From NCBI RefSeq assembly GCF_004797125.1, contig NZ_CP038810.1, positions 1,178,001 through 1,242,000 of the forward strand: a stretch of DNA of 64,000 nt, written 5' to 3'. The DNA is from Flavobacterium sangjuense (GTDB taxonomy: Bacteria; Bacteroidota; Bacteroidia; Flavobacteriales; Flavobacteriaceae). Both the position numbers and the translations under genes were made by a program. The notes beneath the pieces are model-generated. The model was not told the origin of the DNA. It searched no databases and saw nothing but the letters and a program-made list of their open reading frames with translations. Positions 8,628 through 17,121 of this stretch are shown here, piece by piece (within the stretch, counting starts at the first letter, position 1; the number at the start of each line of letters is the position of its first letter).

Positions 8628-9605
8628 TTGACTGGACTTGTTTATAAATCTACCGGAAGTTGGTACACCGTAAAAACGGAAGACAACCAAGTGTTTGAAT
8701 GCCGCATCAAAGGAAAATTCCGAATGCAGGGAATCAAAAGCACGAACCCAATAGCCGTTGGTGATGTGGTAGATTTTGAGTTGGATGAAAGTTCAGATGC
8801 AGTAACAGGAAGCATCCATAACATTCACGACAGAAAGAATTATATCGTGAGAAAATCGGTGAATTTATCCAAGCAAACCCATATTATAGCTTCCAATATT
8901 GATGTTGTTTTTCTTTTAATTACGATTAATAATCCGCCAACAACGACCAGTTTTATCGATCGGTTTTTGGTTACCGCTGAAGCGTATGGCATTGAAGCCG
9001 TTTTGGTTTTTAATAAAATTGATACGTTTGATGAAGCCATGAAGGATGAACAATTGTATCTGCAATACATCTATTCTGAAATTGGTTATAAAATTCTGAA
9101 AGTTTCAGCTATTGAAAAGAAAGGTTTGGATGAGCTCAAACAAATGATGATTGGAAACGTAAGTATGTTCTCTGGGCATTCAGGTGTTGGGAAATCAACC
9201 TTGGTCAATGCTTTAGAACCAAATCTAAATTTGAAAACCAAAAACATTTCAGAACAAAGCAAGCAAGGACAGCACACAACGACTTTCGCCGAAATGTACG
9301 ACTTGTCATTTGATGCTAAAATCATCGACACGCCGGGAATTAAAGGTTTCGGAATTGTTGATATGGAACCTTCAGAAGTAAGTGGTTATTTCCCTGAATT
9401 CTTTAAGTTGCAGGACGAATGTAAATTCAATAATTGCTTGCATAAAGAAGAACCTCATTGCGCTGTAAAAAAAGCTTTAGAAGAAAATAAAATAGCCTGG
9501 TCACGTTATAATAGTTACCTCAAAATTTTGGAAGGCGATGATGAACATTACCGACAAGATGTGTTTAACGATGACCGAATTGCCAGTGATGAAACGAGGA
9601 AATAG
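8628..9605 (+). CDS. rsgA: Ribosome small subunit biogenesis GTPase RsgA
   Basis: RsgA binds the 30S subunit and hydrolyses GTP during late 16S maturation. The 325-residue protein has an N-terminal OB-fold and a circularly permuted GTPase with motif order G4 (NKID), G1 (GHSGVGKST), G3 (DTPG). A zinc knuckle follows with CKFNNCLH and a later HC. The start is a TTG at 8628, chosen because the residues after it (TGLVYKSTGSWYTV) look like the beginning of flavobacterial homologues. A -7 box TACCTTTG lies at 8590-8597. A copy of a short dispersed repeat follows the stop. Confidence 0.93.
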   Translation: MTGLVYKSTGSWYTVKTEDNQVFECRIKGKFRMQGIKSTNPIAVGDVVDFELDESSDAVTGSIHNIHDRKNYIVRKSVNLSKQTHIIASNIDVVFLLITINNPPTTTSFIDRFLVTAEAYGIEAVLVFNKIDTFDEAMKDEQLYLQYIYSEIGYKILKVSAIEKKGLDELKQMMIGNVSMFSGHSGVGKSTLVNALEPNLNLKTKNISEQSKQGQHTTTFAEMYDLSFDAKIIDTPGIKGFGIVDMEPSEVSGYFPEFFKLQDECKFNNCLHKEEPHCAVKKALEENKIAWSRYNSYLKILEGDDEHYRQDVFNDDRIASDETRK

Positions 9606-9620
9606 TGTTAAGTAATTTAT

Positions 9621-9645
9621 TGTCACCCTGAGCGCAGTCGAAGGG
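9621..9645 (+). repeat. Dispersed short repeat, copy 1
   Basis: TGTCACCCTGAGCGCAGTCG plus AAGGG lies between rsgA and dtd. A second copy with one base changed (GCGCAG to GCACAG) lies at 15813-15837, before queA. I remember this word as widespread in Bacteroidota intergenic DNA. Function unknown. Confidence 0.8.
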
Positions 9646-9661
9646 ACAATCTTTAATAAAA

Positions 9662-10114
9662 ATGAAAGCAGTAATCCAAAGAGTTTCTTCTTGTTCAGTT
9701 ACTATAGAGAATAAAGTTGTTGCCGATATCCAAAAAGGATTGTTGGTTTTAGTTGGTTTTGAAGATGAAGATAACAAAGAAGACATAAACTGGCTGACAG
9801 CAAAAATTGCCAACCTCAGAATTTTTGGAGATGAAAACGATGTGATGAATTTATCACTCAAAGAAGTTGGTGGCGACATGATAGTCGTGAGTCAGTTTAC
9901 CCTGCATGCTTCAACAAAAAAAGGAAATCGTCCCTCTTATTTAAAAGCATCAAAACCCGAAATTGCTATTCCGTTATACGAATCTTTTGTACGGCAAATG
10001 GAAACAGAATTGGGCAAAAAAGTCCAAACCGGACAATTCGGTGCTGATATGAAAGTAGCACTTTTAAACGATGGGCCGGTTACGATAATTATTGACACAA
10101 AAAATAAAGATTAA
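9662..10114 (+). CDS. dtd: D-aminoacyl-tRNA deacylase
   Basis: Removes D-amino acids (and glycine mischarged on tRNA-Ala) from tRNA. The 150-residue length and start MKAVIQRV are typical of DTD. The two signatures are present: SQFTLHASTKKGNRPSY near residue 79 and the cross-subunit NDGPVTI near residue 137 (the Gly-cisPro type motif of the family). The gene starts 57 bp after rsgA with a dispersed repeat in the gap. Confidence 0.95.
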   Translation: MKAVIQRVSSCSVTIENKVVADIQKGLLVLVGFEDEDNKEDINWLTAKIANLRIFGDENDVMNLSLKEVGGDMIVVSQFTLHASTKKGNRPSYLKASKPEIAIPLYESFVRQMETELGKKVQTGQFGADMKVALLNDGPVTIIIDTKNKD

Positions 10115-10116
10115 GA

Positions 10117-10147
10117 TTGTTAATTATAAGTTAATTTTTTATATTTG
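10117..10147 (+). promoter_or_regulatory. Bacteroidota-type promoter before the DUF3857 gene pair
   Basis: A TTG at 10117-10119 and a perfect -7 box TATATTTG (TAnnTTTG) at 10140-10147 are separated by 20 bp. The ATG at 10164 follows after 16 bp. Confidence 0.6.
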
Positions 10148-10163
10148 GTAAAACTTAGTCCAG

Positions 10164-12074
10164 ATGAAACTAAATATTTTACCATTCTTTCTTCTTTTAT
10201 TTTCCGTTTTCAGTTTTGGTCAAAAATTAGAATATTCCACTTCAACTATTCCCGATAGTTTAAAGTTAAATGCGAATGCCGTAGTGCGTTTGAGTGAAAT
10301 TAATATTGATATAATTTCCCAAAAGTCAATGGTTATCAAAGCTGTTCAGATAACCACAGTCCTGAATGAATTAGGATTGAGAAGCCTCGATTTATCAGAA
10401 AGTTATGATAAGAACAGAAAGATAAATAAAATAGAGGCAACAACTTATAATGCTTCTGGACAAGAATTAAAAGTATATAAAAGAAAGGATTTTAAAGACA
10501 CTAGTGTTGCTGATGGCTTTTCTGTATTTAATGACAACAGGGCTCTTTATCTTGATTATACTCCAATTGCTTATCCATTTACAATCGTTTTTGTAACAGA
10601 AGTTTCCACTTCAAATACAGCTTTTATTCCGCCTTGGAGTCCTGTAGATGATTATCTGGTCAGTACAGAAAAGACTTCGTTAACGATATATTTTAAACCA
10701 GAATTAAAGCTTAAAAAAAAGGAAGCCAATTTTTCAGATAAATATGCTCTGGAAAAAAAAGAAACCGATTCATCCATAAGCTATTCATCCAAAAATTTAG
10801 TTGCCAAAAAAAGGGAAGAGTTGAGCCCGAGTTTTGTCGAATCATTTCCATTTGTATATTTTGCACTCGAAAATTTTGCACTCGAAAATGTAGAAGGTAA
10901 GGCCAGCAATTGGGCTGATTTTGGTAAATGGTACTATCAATCACTTTTAGTCGATACTGAAGGAATTTCGGAAGAAACACAGGCAAAATTAAAGCAATTG
11001 GTTGGCGATGAAAAAAAACCAATTGAAATTGCCAAAATCGTCTACAAATATGTTCAGGAAAAAACCCGATATGTGAGTGTTCAGGTTGGAATTGGTGGTT
11101 GGAAACCTATGTTGGCCAATGATGTTGATCGATTAGGTTACGGAGACTGTAAAGCATTAACCAATTATACGCGTTGTTTACTCAAGTCGGTTGGCGTTCC
11201 ATCATATTATACAGTGGTTTATGCAGGTACAGATGAAACAAAAGACTTGCAGAATGATTTTGCTTCTCTTCAGGGAAATCATGTAATCCTAACATTACCC
11301 ATTGACAATAAACTGGTTTGGTTAGAATGTACGAGTCAATTACAGCCATTCGGCTTTCAGGGAGATTTTACTGATGACAGAAATGTTTTGCTGGTAAAAC
11401 CAGAAGGAGGAGAAATAGTTAAAACACGAGTTTTTGCAGAAACAGATAATCTGAAATATACAAAAGCTTCTTATGAAATAAACCAGGATGGTAATTTTAT
11501 AGGTAAAGCGAAGATTACTTCAAAAGGGTTGCAATACGACAATGAATTCGGTAAAGAAAGGATGAGCAGGGAAGACCAAATCAAGAATTACAAAGAAGAA
11601 TTTGACAACATTAATAACTTAAAAATTAACAAAATCACCTTAAACAACAATAAAGACAAAATTGAATTTACAGAAGATTTAGAATTAGAAGCAGAAGGTT
11701 ATGCTCAAAACTCGGGAGTAAAATTAATGTTTGCCTTAAATGCTTTTGACCAAAGTTCTTATGTGCCAAAAAAATACAGAACCCGCGAATTCCCATTTGA
11801 AATGGATAGAGGTTATACCAATGAGGATGAAATAGAAATCACAATTCCGGAAGGATACATCGTAGAAGCAAAGCCTAACGGAATAGAGCAAGAAACAGAG
11901 TTTGGTTATTATAAAATCGAATTCAATACGCTTAGTTCCAGTAAGATTTTATGCAAGCGAAAACTAGTAATAAAAAAAGGGTTTTACGACAAGTCTAAAT
12001 ACGAAAGCTATAGAAAATTCAGAGAAACCATTGCCAAAACAGATAACTCAAAAATAGTCATTACAAAAGCCTAA
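10164..12074 (+). CDS. DUF3857 / transglutaminase-like secreted protein
   Basis: The 636-residue protein has a signal peptide ending at FSVFSFGQ (about residue 19). An N-terminal DUF3857 beta region is followed by a transglutaminase core. Catalytic Cys is in GYGDCKALTNY and His in GNHVILTL, with an Asp/Glu-containing strand after it (VWLECTSQ). The C-terminal third looks like DUF3858. These periplasmic proteins are frequent in Bacteroidota; their substrate is not known. It is followed 4 bp later by a paralogue (12079), so the two are co-transcribed and may act together. Confidence 0.82.
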   Translation: MKLNILPFFLLLFSVFSFGQKLEYSTSTIPDSLKLNANAVVRLSEINIDIISQKSMVIKAVQITTVLNELGLRSLDLSESYDKNRKINKIEATTYNASGQELKVYKRKDFKDTSVADGFSVFNDNRALYLDYTPIAYPFTIVFVTEVSTSNTAFIPPWSPVDDYLVSTEKTSLTIYFKPELKLKKKEANFSDKYALEKKETDSSISYSSKNLVAKKREELSPSFVESFPFVYFALENFALENVEGKASNWADFGKWYYQSLLVDTEGISEETQAKLKQLVGDEKKPIEIAKIVYKYVQEKTRYVSVQVGIGGWKPMLANDVDRLGYGDCKALTNYTRCLLKSVGVPSYYTVVYAGTDETKDLQNDFASLQGNHVILTLPIDNKLVWLECTSQLQPFGFQGDFTDDRNVLLVKPEGGEIVKTRVFAETDNLKYTKASYEINQDGNFIGKAKITSKGLQYDNEFGKERMSREDQIKNYKEEFDNINNLKINKITLNNNKDKIEFTEDLELEAEGYAQNSGVKLMFALNAFDQSSYVPKKYRTREFPFEMDRGYTNEDEIEITIPEGYIVEAKPNGIEQETEFGYYKIEFNTLSSSKILCKRKLVIKKGFYDKSKYESYRKFRETIAKTDNSKIVITKA

Positions 12075-12078
12075 CATT

Positions 12079-14085
12079 ATGAAGAGCGTATTATTACTAA
12101 CAGTTTTATTTTTAAGCACATTTTGCTATTCCCAAAAACACGAATTAGGGAATGTAACTATTGATGAACTCAAAGAAAAAGTGTGTCCATCAGATACTTC
12201 TGCTGTAGCAGCAGTTTTGTTTAACGTGGGTAAAACCTATTTTAGTTATGCTGCGAATGAAGGTTTTCAGTTAAAAACAGAAGTAATCGCTAAAATAAAA
12301 ATTTATAAAAAAGAGGGCTATGATTATGCAAATCAATCAATAAGTTACTACAGTTATGGTGGCGACGTTGAAAAGGTTGATGTTTCAAAAGCAGTAACCT
12401 ATAATTTGGTTAATGAAAAAATTGAGAAAACTAAACTCAATAGTGAAGGAGAATTTAACGAAAAAGTCAATAAGTTTTACTCCCGAAAAAAAATCACTAT
12501 GCCTAAAGTAAAAGAGGGCTCTGTTATCGAATATAAATTCGAAATAACTTCTCCTTTTTTTTCCACTTTTCCTGAATGGCAATTTCAAAAACAAATCCCG
12601 GTTAATTATACAGAATTCACAACGTATATTCCGGAATATTTCACCTATAATATAAGCTTTAAAGGGTTTCTGACCCCAGTTATAGAAAAAAATGGGCAAA
12701 GAAAATCGTTCGACATTAACTCAAAGGAAAGAACCAGTAGAGCTAGAATAACAAGTACTCAATTTTCTACTGAAACCACAGAGTATGGAGAATCAATATC
12801 AAAATATACTTTAAGCAATGTTCCGGCTTTAAAGGAGGAATCATTTGTCAACAATATTGAAAATTATACAGCAACAATTGAGCATGAATTATCTGCGATT
12901 CAATATCCAGGAGGCTTGTTTAATTCATATGCGACTACATGGGAATCTGTAACAAAAAGTATTTATGAAAATGAAAATTTTGGTGATGAATTAAATAAAG
13001 ATTCTTATTTTGAAGAGGATCTAAAAGCTTTAAATGTTGGTGCAGTTTCGGATAATGAAACAATAGCAAAAGTTTTCGATTTTGTTAAATCAAGAATGAA
13101 TTGGAATGAGTATAACAGCGTTTATTGTGATGTTGGTGTAAGAACAGCTTATAAAAACAAGACTGGAAATACAGCTGAAATCAATTTGATACTTGTAGCA
13201 ATGCTTAGGAAAGCAGGAGTAAATGCCAATCCAATTTTAGTAAGCACACGCGCTAATGGAATTTCATTATTCCCAAGCAGAACATCTTATAATTGCGTTA
13301 TTGCGGGAGTAGAATCTAATGGGAAAATGACACTATTGGACGCAACAAATAAAAATGCCCAACCCAATATTTTACCAATTAGAGATTTAAACTGGTTTGG
13401 AAGATTAATTAAGAAAGATGGAACTTCTGTTAATGTCGATTTGATGCCAAAATCAAATTCAAAAGATGTCGTTAGTATAATTGCAAGTGTCAATGAAAAA
13501 GGCGAAGTGACAGGAAAAATTCGAGATCAATATTTTGATTATAATGCTTTTCTTTTTCGACAAACCAATAATAGCATTTCTAAAGATAGTTACATCGAAA
13601 AATTGGAAAAAAGACACCAAGGACTGGAAATAGGAGAATATAGCGTTCAAAACAGTAATGATTTGAGCTTGCCAGTAGTTGAGAATTATGATTTTACTTC
13701 AACTAATTCTGTTGAGATTATTGGCGATAAGATGTATGTTTCACCATTTTTGTTTTTTGCAATAACTGAAAATCCATTCAAGCAGGAAAAACGTGAATAT
13801 CCAGTCGATTTTGTATTTCCAGATCAGGATAAATTCAATATAAGTTTGACCATTCCACCAGGATATGTTGTTGAGACATTACCACAGCCTAAAGCAATGA
13901 CAATGCCTGAAAATATAGGGAGTTTTAAATACATTATTTCAAATACCGGAAACCAAATTCAGTTACTTTATACTCATGATACCAACCAAGCCATAATAGG
14001 TTCTGAATATTATGAGGCATTGAAAAATTTCTATAAAGAAATTGTGAATAAACAAACCGAAAAAATAGTGCTTAAAAAAGCATAG
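12079..14085 (+). CDS. DUF3857 / transglutaminase-fold protein, apparently without the catalytic Cys and His
   Basis: The 668-residue paralogue of the upstream gene has a signal peptide ending near FCYSQ. In the transglutaminase core the expected DCKA-type Cys is replaced in KTGNTAEINLILVAMLR, and the expected NH at the second motif reads TSYNCVIAGV. The triad therefore seems lost while the fold is kept. This suggests a structural or binding partner of the active paralogue 4 bp upstream. Losses like these are known in this family. The exact alignment was made by eye. Confidence 0.8.
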   Translation: MKSVLLLTVLFLSTFCYSQKHELGNVTIDELKEKVCPSDTSAVAAVLFNVGKTYFSYAANEGFQLKTEVIAKIKIYKKEGYDYANQSISYYSYGGDVEKVDVSKAVTYNLVNEKIEKTKLNSEGEFNEKVNKFYSRKKITMPKVKEGSVIEYKFEITSPFFSTFPEWQFQKQIPVNYTEFTTYIPEYFTYNISFKGFLTPVIEKNGQRKSFDINSKERTSRARITSTQFSTETTEYGESISKYTLSNVPALKEESFVNNIENYTATIEHELSAIQYPGGLFNSYATTWESVTKSIYENENFGDELNKDSYFEEDLKALNVGAVSDNETIAKVFDFVKSRMNWNEYNSVYCDVGVRTAYKNKTGNTAEINLILVAMLRKAGVNANPILVSTRANGISLFPSRTSYNCVIAGVESNGKMTLLDATNKNAQPNILPIRDLNWFGRLIKKDGTSVNVDLMPKSNSKDVVSIIASVNEKGEVTGKIRDQYFDYNAFLFRQTNNSISKDSYIEKLEKRHQGLEIGEYSVQNSNDLSLPVVENYDFTSTNSVEIIGDKMYVSPFLFFAITENPFKQEKREYPVDFVFPDQDKFNISLTIPPGYVVETLPQPKAMTMPENIGSFKYIISNTGNQIQLLYTHDTNQAIIGSEYYEALKNFYKEIVNKQTEKIVLKKA

Positions 14086-14141
14086 CGTTTTATTTTTATT
14101 TGAGTTGTATATTTGGCTAATGGAATTAACTCTCAACTAAA

Positions 14142-14468
14142 ATGGATTTAAAAAACTCCCAACTAGAAGTAGACAATTGGATAAAAACTCATGGCGTTCG
14201 TTATTTCAATGAGCTGACAAATATGGCGCAACTTACCGAAGAAGTAGGCGAAGTTGCCCGAATCATTGCCCGCCGTTACGGAGAACAATCCGAGAAAGAA
14301 AGCGATAAAAATAAAGACCTTGGCGAAGAATTAGCCGATGTGGTTTTTGTGGTTTTGTGTTTGGCCAACCAAACCGGAATTGATTTGCAAGCCGCTTTTG
14401 AAAAAAAAATGAATTTAAAATCCAACCGTGACCATGATCGCCACCACAATAACGATAAATTGAAATAA
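14142..14468 (+). CDS. MazG-family nucleotide pyrophosphohydrolase
   Basis: The 108-residue all-alpha NTP pyrophosphohydrolase carries the metal-binding motifs TEEVGEVARI (residues about 31-40) and GEELADVVFV (about 65-74). The single-domain size matches MazG-like house-cleaning enzymes rather than the two-domain E. coli MazG. A -7 box TATATTTG lies at 14108-14115. Its stop is 2 bp before aroA, so the two are probably co-transcribed. Confidence 0.87.
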   Translation: MDLKNSQLEVDNWIKTHGVRYFNELTNMAQLTEEVGEVARIIARRYGEQSEKESDKNKDLGEELADVVFVVLCLANQTGIDLQAAFEKKMNLKSNRDHDRHHNNDKLK

Positions 14469-14470
14469 TA

Positions 14471-15700
14471 GTGAACTTGCATCTAAAATCTTCAATCGTT
14501 ACTCTTCAATCGGCAATCTCAATAACAGGAAGCAAATCTGAAACCAATAGATTGTTGTTGCTTCAGGCTCTGTATCCAAATTTGGTTTTAGAGAACACAT
14601 CAAACTCGGATGATTCAGAAGTCATGACAAAAGCATTGCAAAGCAGTGATACTAGTATCGACATTCATCACGCCGGAACAGCCATGCGTTTCCTAACCGC
14701 TTTTTTTTCAATTCAGGAAAATAGGGAAGTTGTCCTTACCGGTTCAACCCGAATGAAAGAAAGGCCAATAAAAATTTTAGTTGACGCCTTACGCCAACTC
14801 GGAGCCGAAATCAGCTATGAAGAAAATGAAGGTTTTCCACCAATTCGAATCAAAGGCAAAAAAATAACGCAGAACAAAGTTTCGCTTTCGGCTAATGTCA
14901 GCAGTCAATATATTTCGGCTTTATTATTAATTGCTCCAAAACTCGAAAACGGTTTGGAACTTACACTGGAAGGCGAAATTACTTCTGTTCCGTACATCAA
15001 AATGACCTTGAGTTTATTAAACGAAATTGGAGTAGAAACGTCTTTCGCTGGAAATGTGATTTCAGTAAAGCCTAAACTCATAACTCATAACTCACAACTC
15101 ATAACTGTTGAATCCGACTGGTCTTCCGCTTCCTATTTCTATTCGATTATAGCTTTGTCAGCAATCGGGACAAAAATCACATTGTCGAGCTACAAACAAA
15201 ACAGCCTGCAAGGGGATTCTATCTTAGCTGAAATCTATAAAAACTTCGGAGTGGAAACCACATTTCAGAATAATACTATTCTTTTAAAGAAAACTCATAA
15301 CTCACAACTCATAACTCATAACTTAGAGCTCAACAACTCTCCCGACATCGCCCAAACCATAGCAGTTACCTGCTTCGGATTGGGAATTGGCTGTCATTTA
15401 ACAGGTTTGCATACATTAAAAATAAAAGAAACAGATAGACTTTTGGCGCTGAAAAACGAATTAGAAAAACTCGGTGCAGCAGTTGCGATTTCTGATGATA
15501 GTCTGACTTTAGAGCCGTCAAGAGTGATTCATCCAAACATAAAAATAAAAACCTATCAGGACCACCGAATGGCAATGGCTTTCTCACCTTTAGCATTGAA
15601 AACCGACATCATTATTGAAGAAGCCGAAGTAGTTTCAAAATCCTATCCCGCTTTTTGGAACGATTTGAAAAGCATTGGATTCGCCATTTCTGAATTTTAG
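14471..15700 (+). CDS. aroA: 3-phosphoshikimate 1-carboxyvinyltransferase (EPSP synthase)
   Basis: Transfers the enolpyruvyl group of PEP to shikimate-3-phosphate. The GTG start at 14471 gives 409 residues. Family motifs are seen: TGSKSETNRLL, HAGTAMRF, GSTRMKERPI, KETDRL and YQDHRMAMA near the C-terminus. Oddly, two short stretches translated as LITHNSQLIT-like peptides (about residues 202-212 and 274-284) come from an intergenic-type tandem word (AACTCATAACT) at 15074-15107 and 15292-15323. They look like in-frame repeat insertions in surface loops. Active-site motifs are intact, so I expect a working enzyme. Confidence 0.93.
   Translation: MNLHLKSSIVTLQSAISITGSKSETNRLLLLQALYPNLVLENTSNSDDSEVMTKALQSSDTSIDIHHAGTAMRFLTAFFSIQENREVVLTGSTRMKERPIKILVDALRQLGAEISYEENEGFPPIRIKGKKITQNKVSLSANVSSQYISALLLIAPKLENGLELTLEGEITSVPYIKMTLSLLNEIGVETSFAGNVISVKPKLITHNSQLITVESDWSSASYFYSIIALSAIGTKITLSSYKQNSLQGDSILAEIYKNFGVETTFQNNTILLKKTHNSQLITHNLELNNSPDIAQTIAVTCFGLGIGCHLTGLHTLKIKETDRLLALKNELEKLGAAVAISDDSLTLEPSRVIHPNIKIKTYQDHRMAMAFSPLALKTDIIIEEAEVVSKSYPAFWNDLKSIGFAISEF
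15074..15107 (+). repeat. Tandem AACTCATAACT-type repeat inside aroA, copy 1
   Basis: Short tandem units of AACTCAT/AACTCAC, in frame within aroA. The same words occur in aroA again at 15292-15323, before queA at 15838-15866 and between the two rRNA-operon tRNAs at 55311-55340. Confidence 0.8.
15292..15323 (+). repeat. Tandem AACTCATAACT-type repeat inside aroA, copy 2
   Basis: Second in-frame copy of the tandem word, encoding THNSQLITHN-like residues. It differs from the surrounding aroA codons in composition. Confidence 0.8.
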
Positions 15701-15765
15701 TGAAACCTTAGAACCTTTGAATCTTAGAGCCTCAGAACCTTTTCTAAAAATAAACACCAAAACAC

Positions 15766-15797
15766 TTGACATTCGCTATCTCACAATAGTATATTTG
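15766..15797 (+). promoter_or_regulatory. Promoter before queA
   Basis: A TTG at 15766-15768, a 21-bp spacer and a perfect -7 box TATATTTG at 15790-15797. Both dispersed repeats follow in the untranslated leader before the ATG at 15873. Confidence 0.6.
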
Positions 15798-15812
15798 CAG
15801 CCTATTATAATT

Positions 15813-15866
15813 TGTCACCCTGAGCACAGTCGAAGGGCATAACTTATAACTCATAACTTATAACTC
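15813..15866 (+). repeat. Dispersed repeat copy 2 plus tandem ATAACT words
   Basis: TGTCACCCTGAGCACAGTCG plus AAGGG (15813-15837) is joined directly to tandem CATAACTTATAACT units (15838-15866). The two repeat types found elsewhere in the window are thus adjacent here, 7 bp before the queA start. Confidence 0.8.
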
Positions 15867-15872
15867 CTTTAG

Positions 15873-16922
15873 ATGAAATTATCTCATTTCCAGTTCAATC
15901 TTCCAGCCGAATTATTAGCTGAATTTCCAGCAGAAAACAGAGACGAAGCCAGATTAATGGTTGTCAACAGAAAAACAAAAACCATCGAACACAAACTATT
16001 CAAAGACATTATCGATTATTTTGATGATGGCGATGTGATGATTTTGAATAACACCAAAGTATTTCCGGCTCGTATGTACGGAAACAAAGAAAAAACAGGT
16101 GCGCGTATTGAAGTTTTCTTGTTAAGAGAATTAAATGCAGAGCAACGTCTTTGGGATGTTTTAGTTGATCCGGCTCGTAAAATCAGAATTGGTAACAAAC
16201 TTTATTTTGGTGATGACGATTCATTAGTAGCTGAGGTAATTGACAACACCACGTCTCGTGGAAGAACATTGCGTTTTTTATATGATGGTTCGTATGAGGA
16301 ATTCAGAAGAAAACTGACTGAGCTTGGTGAAACGCCAATTCCAAAATACATCAATCGTGAAGTAACCGAAGAAGATGCGGAACGTTACCAAACGATTTAT
16401 GCTAAAGAAGAAGGTGCCGTTGCCGCGCCAACCGCTGGCTTGCACTTTTCTAAACATCTTTTGAAAAGATTGGAAATCAAAGGAATCAACTTTGCCGAAG
16501 TAACACTACATGTTGGTTTGGGAACATTCAACCCGGTAGAAGTTGAAGATTTGTCAAAACACAAAATGGATTCGGAAGAGTTAATCATTACTCAGGAAGC
16601 CTGCGATATTGTTAATGAAGCAAAGGCGAGAAAGAGCAAAATATGTTGTGTAGGAACGACTTCAATGCGTGCTATTGAAAGTTCAGTTTCATCGCAAAGA
16701 ACCTTAAACCCGTTTACAGGCTGGACGAATAAATTCATTTTTCCACCGCACGATTTCAGCATCGCCGATTGTATGGTGACTAATTTCCACACACCAAAAT
16801 CGACTTTATTGATGATGATTTCTGCGTTTTGTGGTCATGATTTAATGAAAAAAGCCTACGAAGAAGCAATCAAAGAAAAATACCGTTTCTATTCTTATGG
16901 AGACGCGATGCTTATAATATAA
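15873..16922 (+). CDS. queA: S-adenosylmethionine:tRNA ribosyltransferase-isomerase
   Basis: Makes epoxyqueuosine in tRNA during queuosine synthesis. The 349-residue protein starts [10 protein letters not shown] and shows QueA landmarks: [37 protein letters not shown] and TSMRAIES. A second queuosine-pathway gene, queE, is at 45286 but not linked. A terminator lies about 65 bp after the stop. Confidence 0.95.
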   Translation: MKLSHFQFNLPAELLAEFPAENRDEARLMVVNRKTKTIEHKLFKDIIDYFDDGDVMILNNTKVFPARMYGNKEKTGARIEVFLLRELNAEQRLWDVLVDPARKIRIGNKLYFGDDDSLVAEVIDNTTSRGRTLRFLYDGSYEEFRRKLTELGETPIPKYINREVTEEDAERYQTIYAKEEGAVAAPTAGLHFSKHLLKRLEIKGINFAEVTLHVGLGTFNPVEVEDLSKHKMDSEELIITQEACDIVNEAKARKSKICCVGTTSMRAIESSVSSQRTLNPFTGWTNKFIFPPHDFSIADCMVTNFHTPKSTLLMMISAFCGHDLMKKAYEEAIKEKYRFYSYGDAMLII

Positions 16923-16984
16923 TTTTCAGGAGAGAAAGGTTAGGGCATTCTTGCCATCCATTTTCCTGCTCTTCGATACAATAA

Positions 16985-17016
16985 AAAAAGTCCCGAAACC
17001 ATCGGGACTTTTTTTA
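16985..17016 (+). terminator. Intrinsic terminator after queA
   Basis: The 10-bp stem AAAGTCCCGA / TCGGGACTTT has a 5-nt loop and a T-run. The same stem with another loop is used after kmo at 35927-35955. Confidence 0.85.
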
Positions 17017-17121
17017 TTTCCACTACGATCAGGGCTAAAGACAATCTTCGGTTTTTTCTTTGTTCTTTATTCTTTATTCTTTTCTCTTTTTTCTACTTTT
17101 ACACCTCAAACAACCACAACA

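Noticed and set aside
16951..17121. N-terminal extension of kynureninase
   Set aside because: It translates a terminator hairpin and low-complexity leader; the conserved protein begins at 17122.
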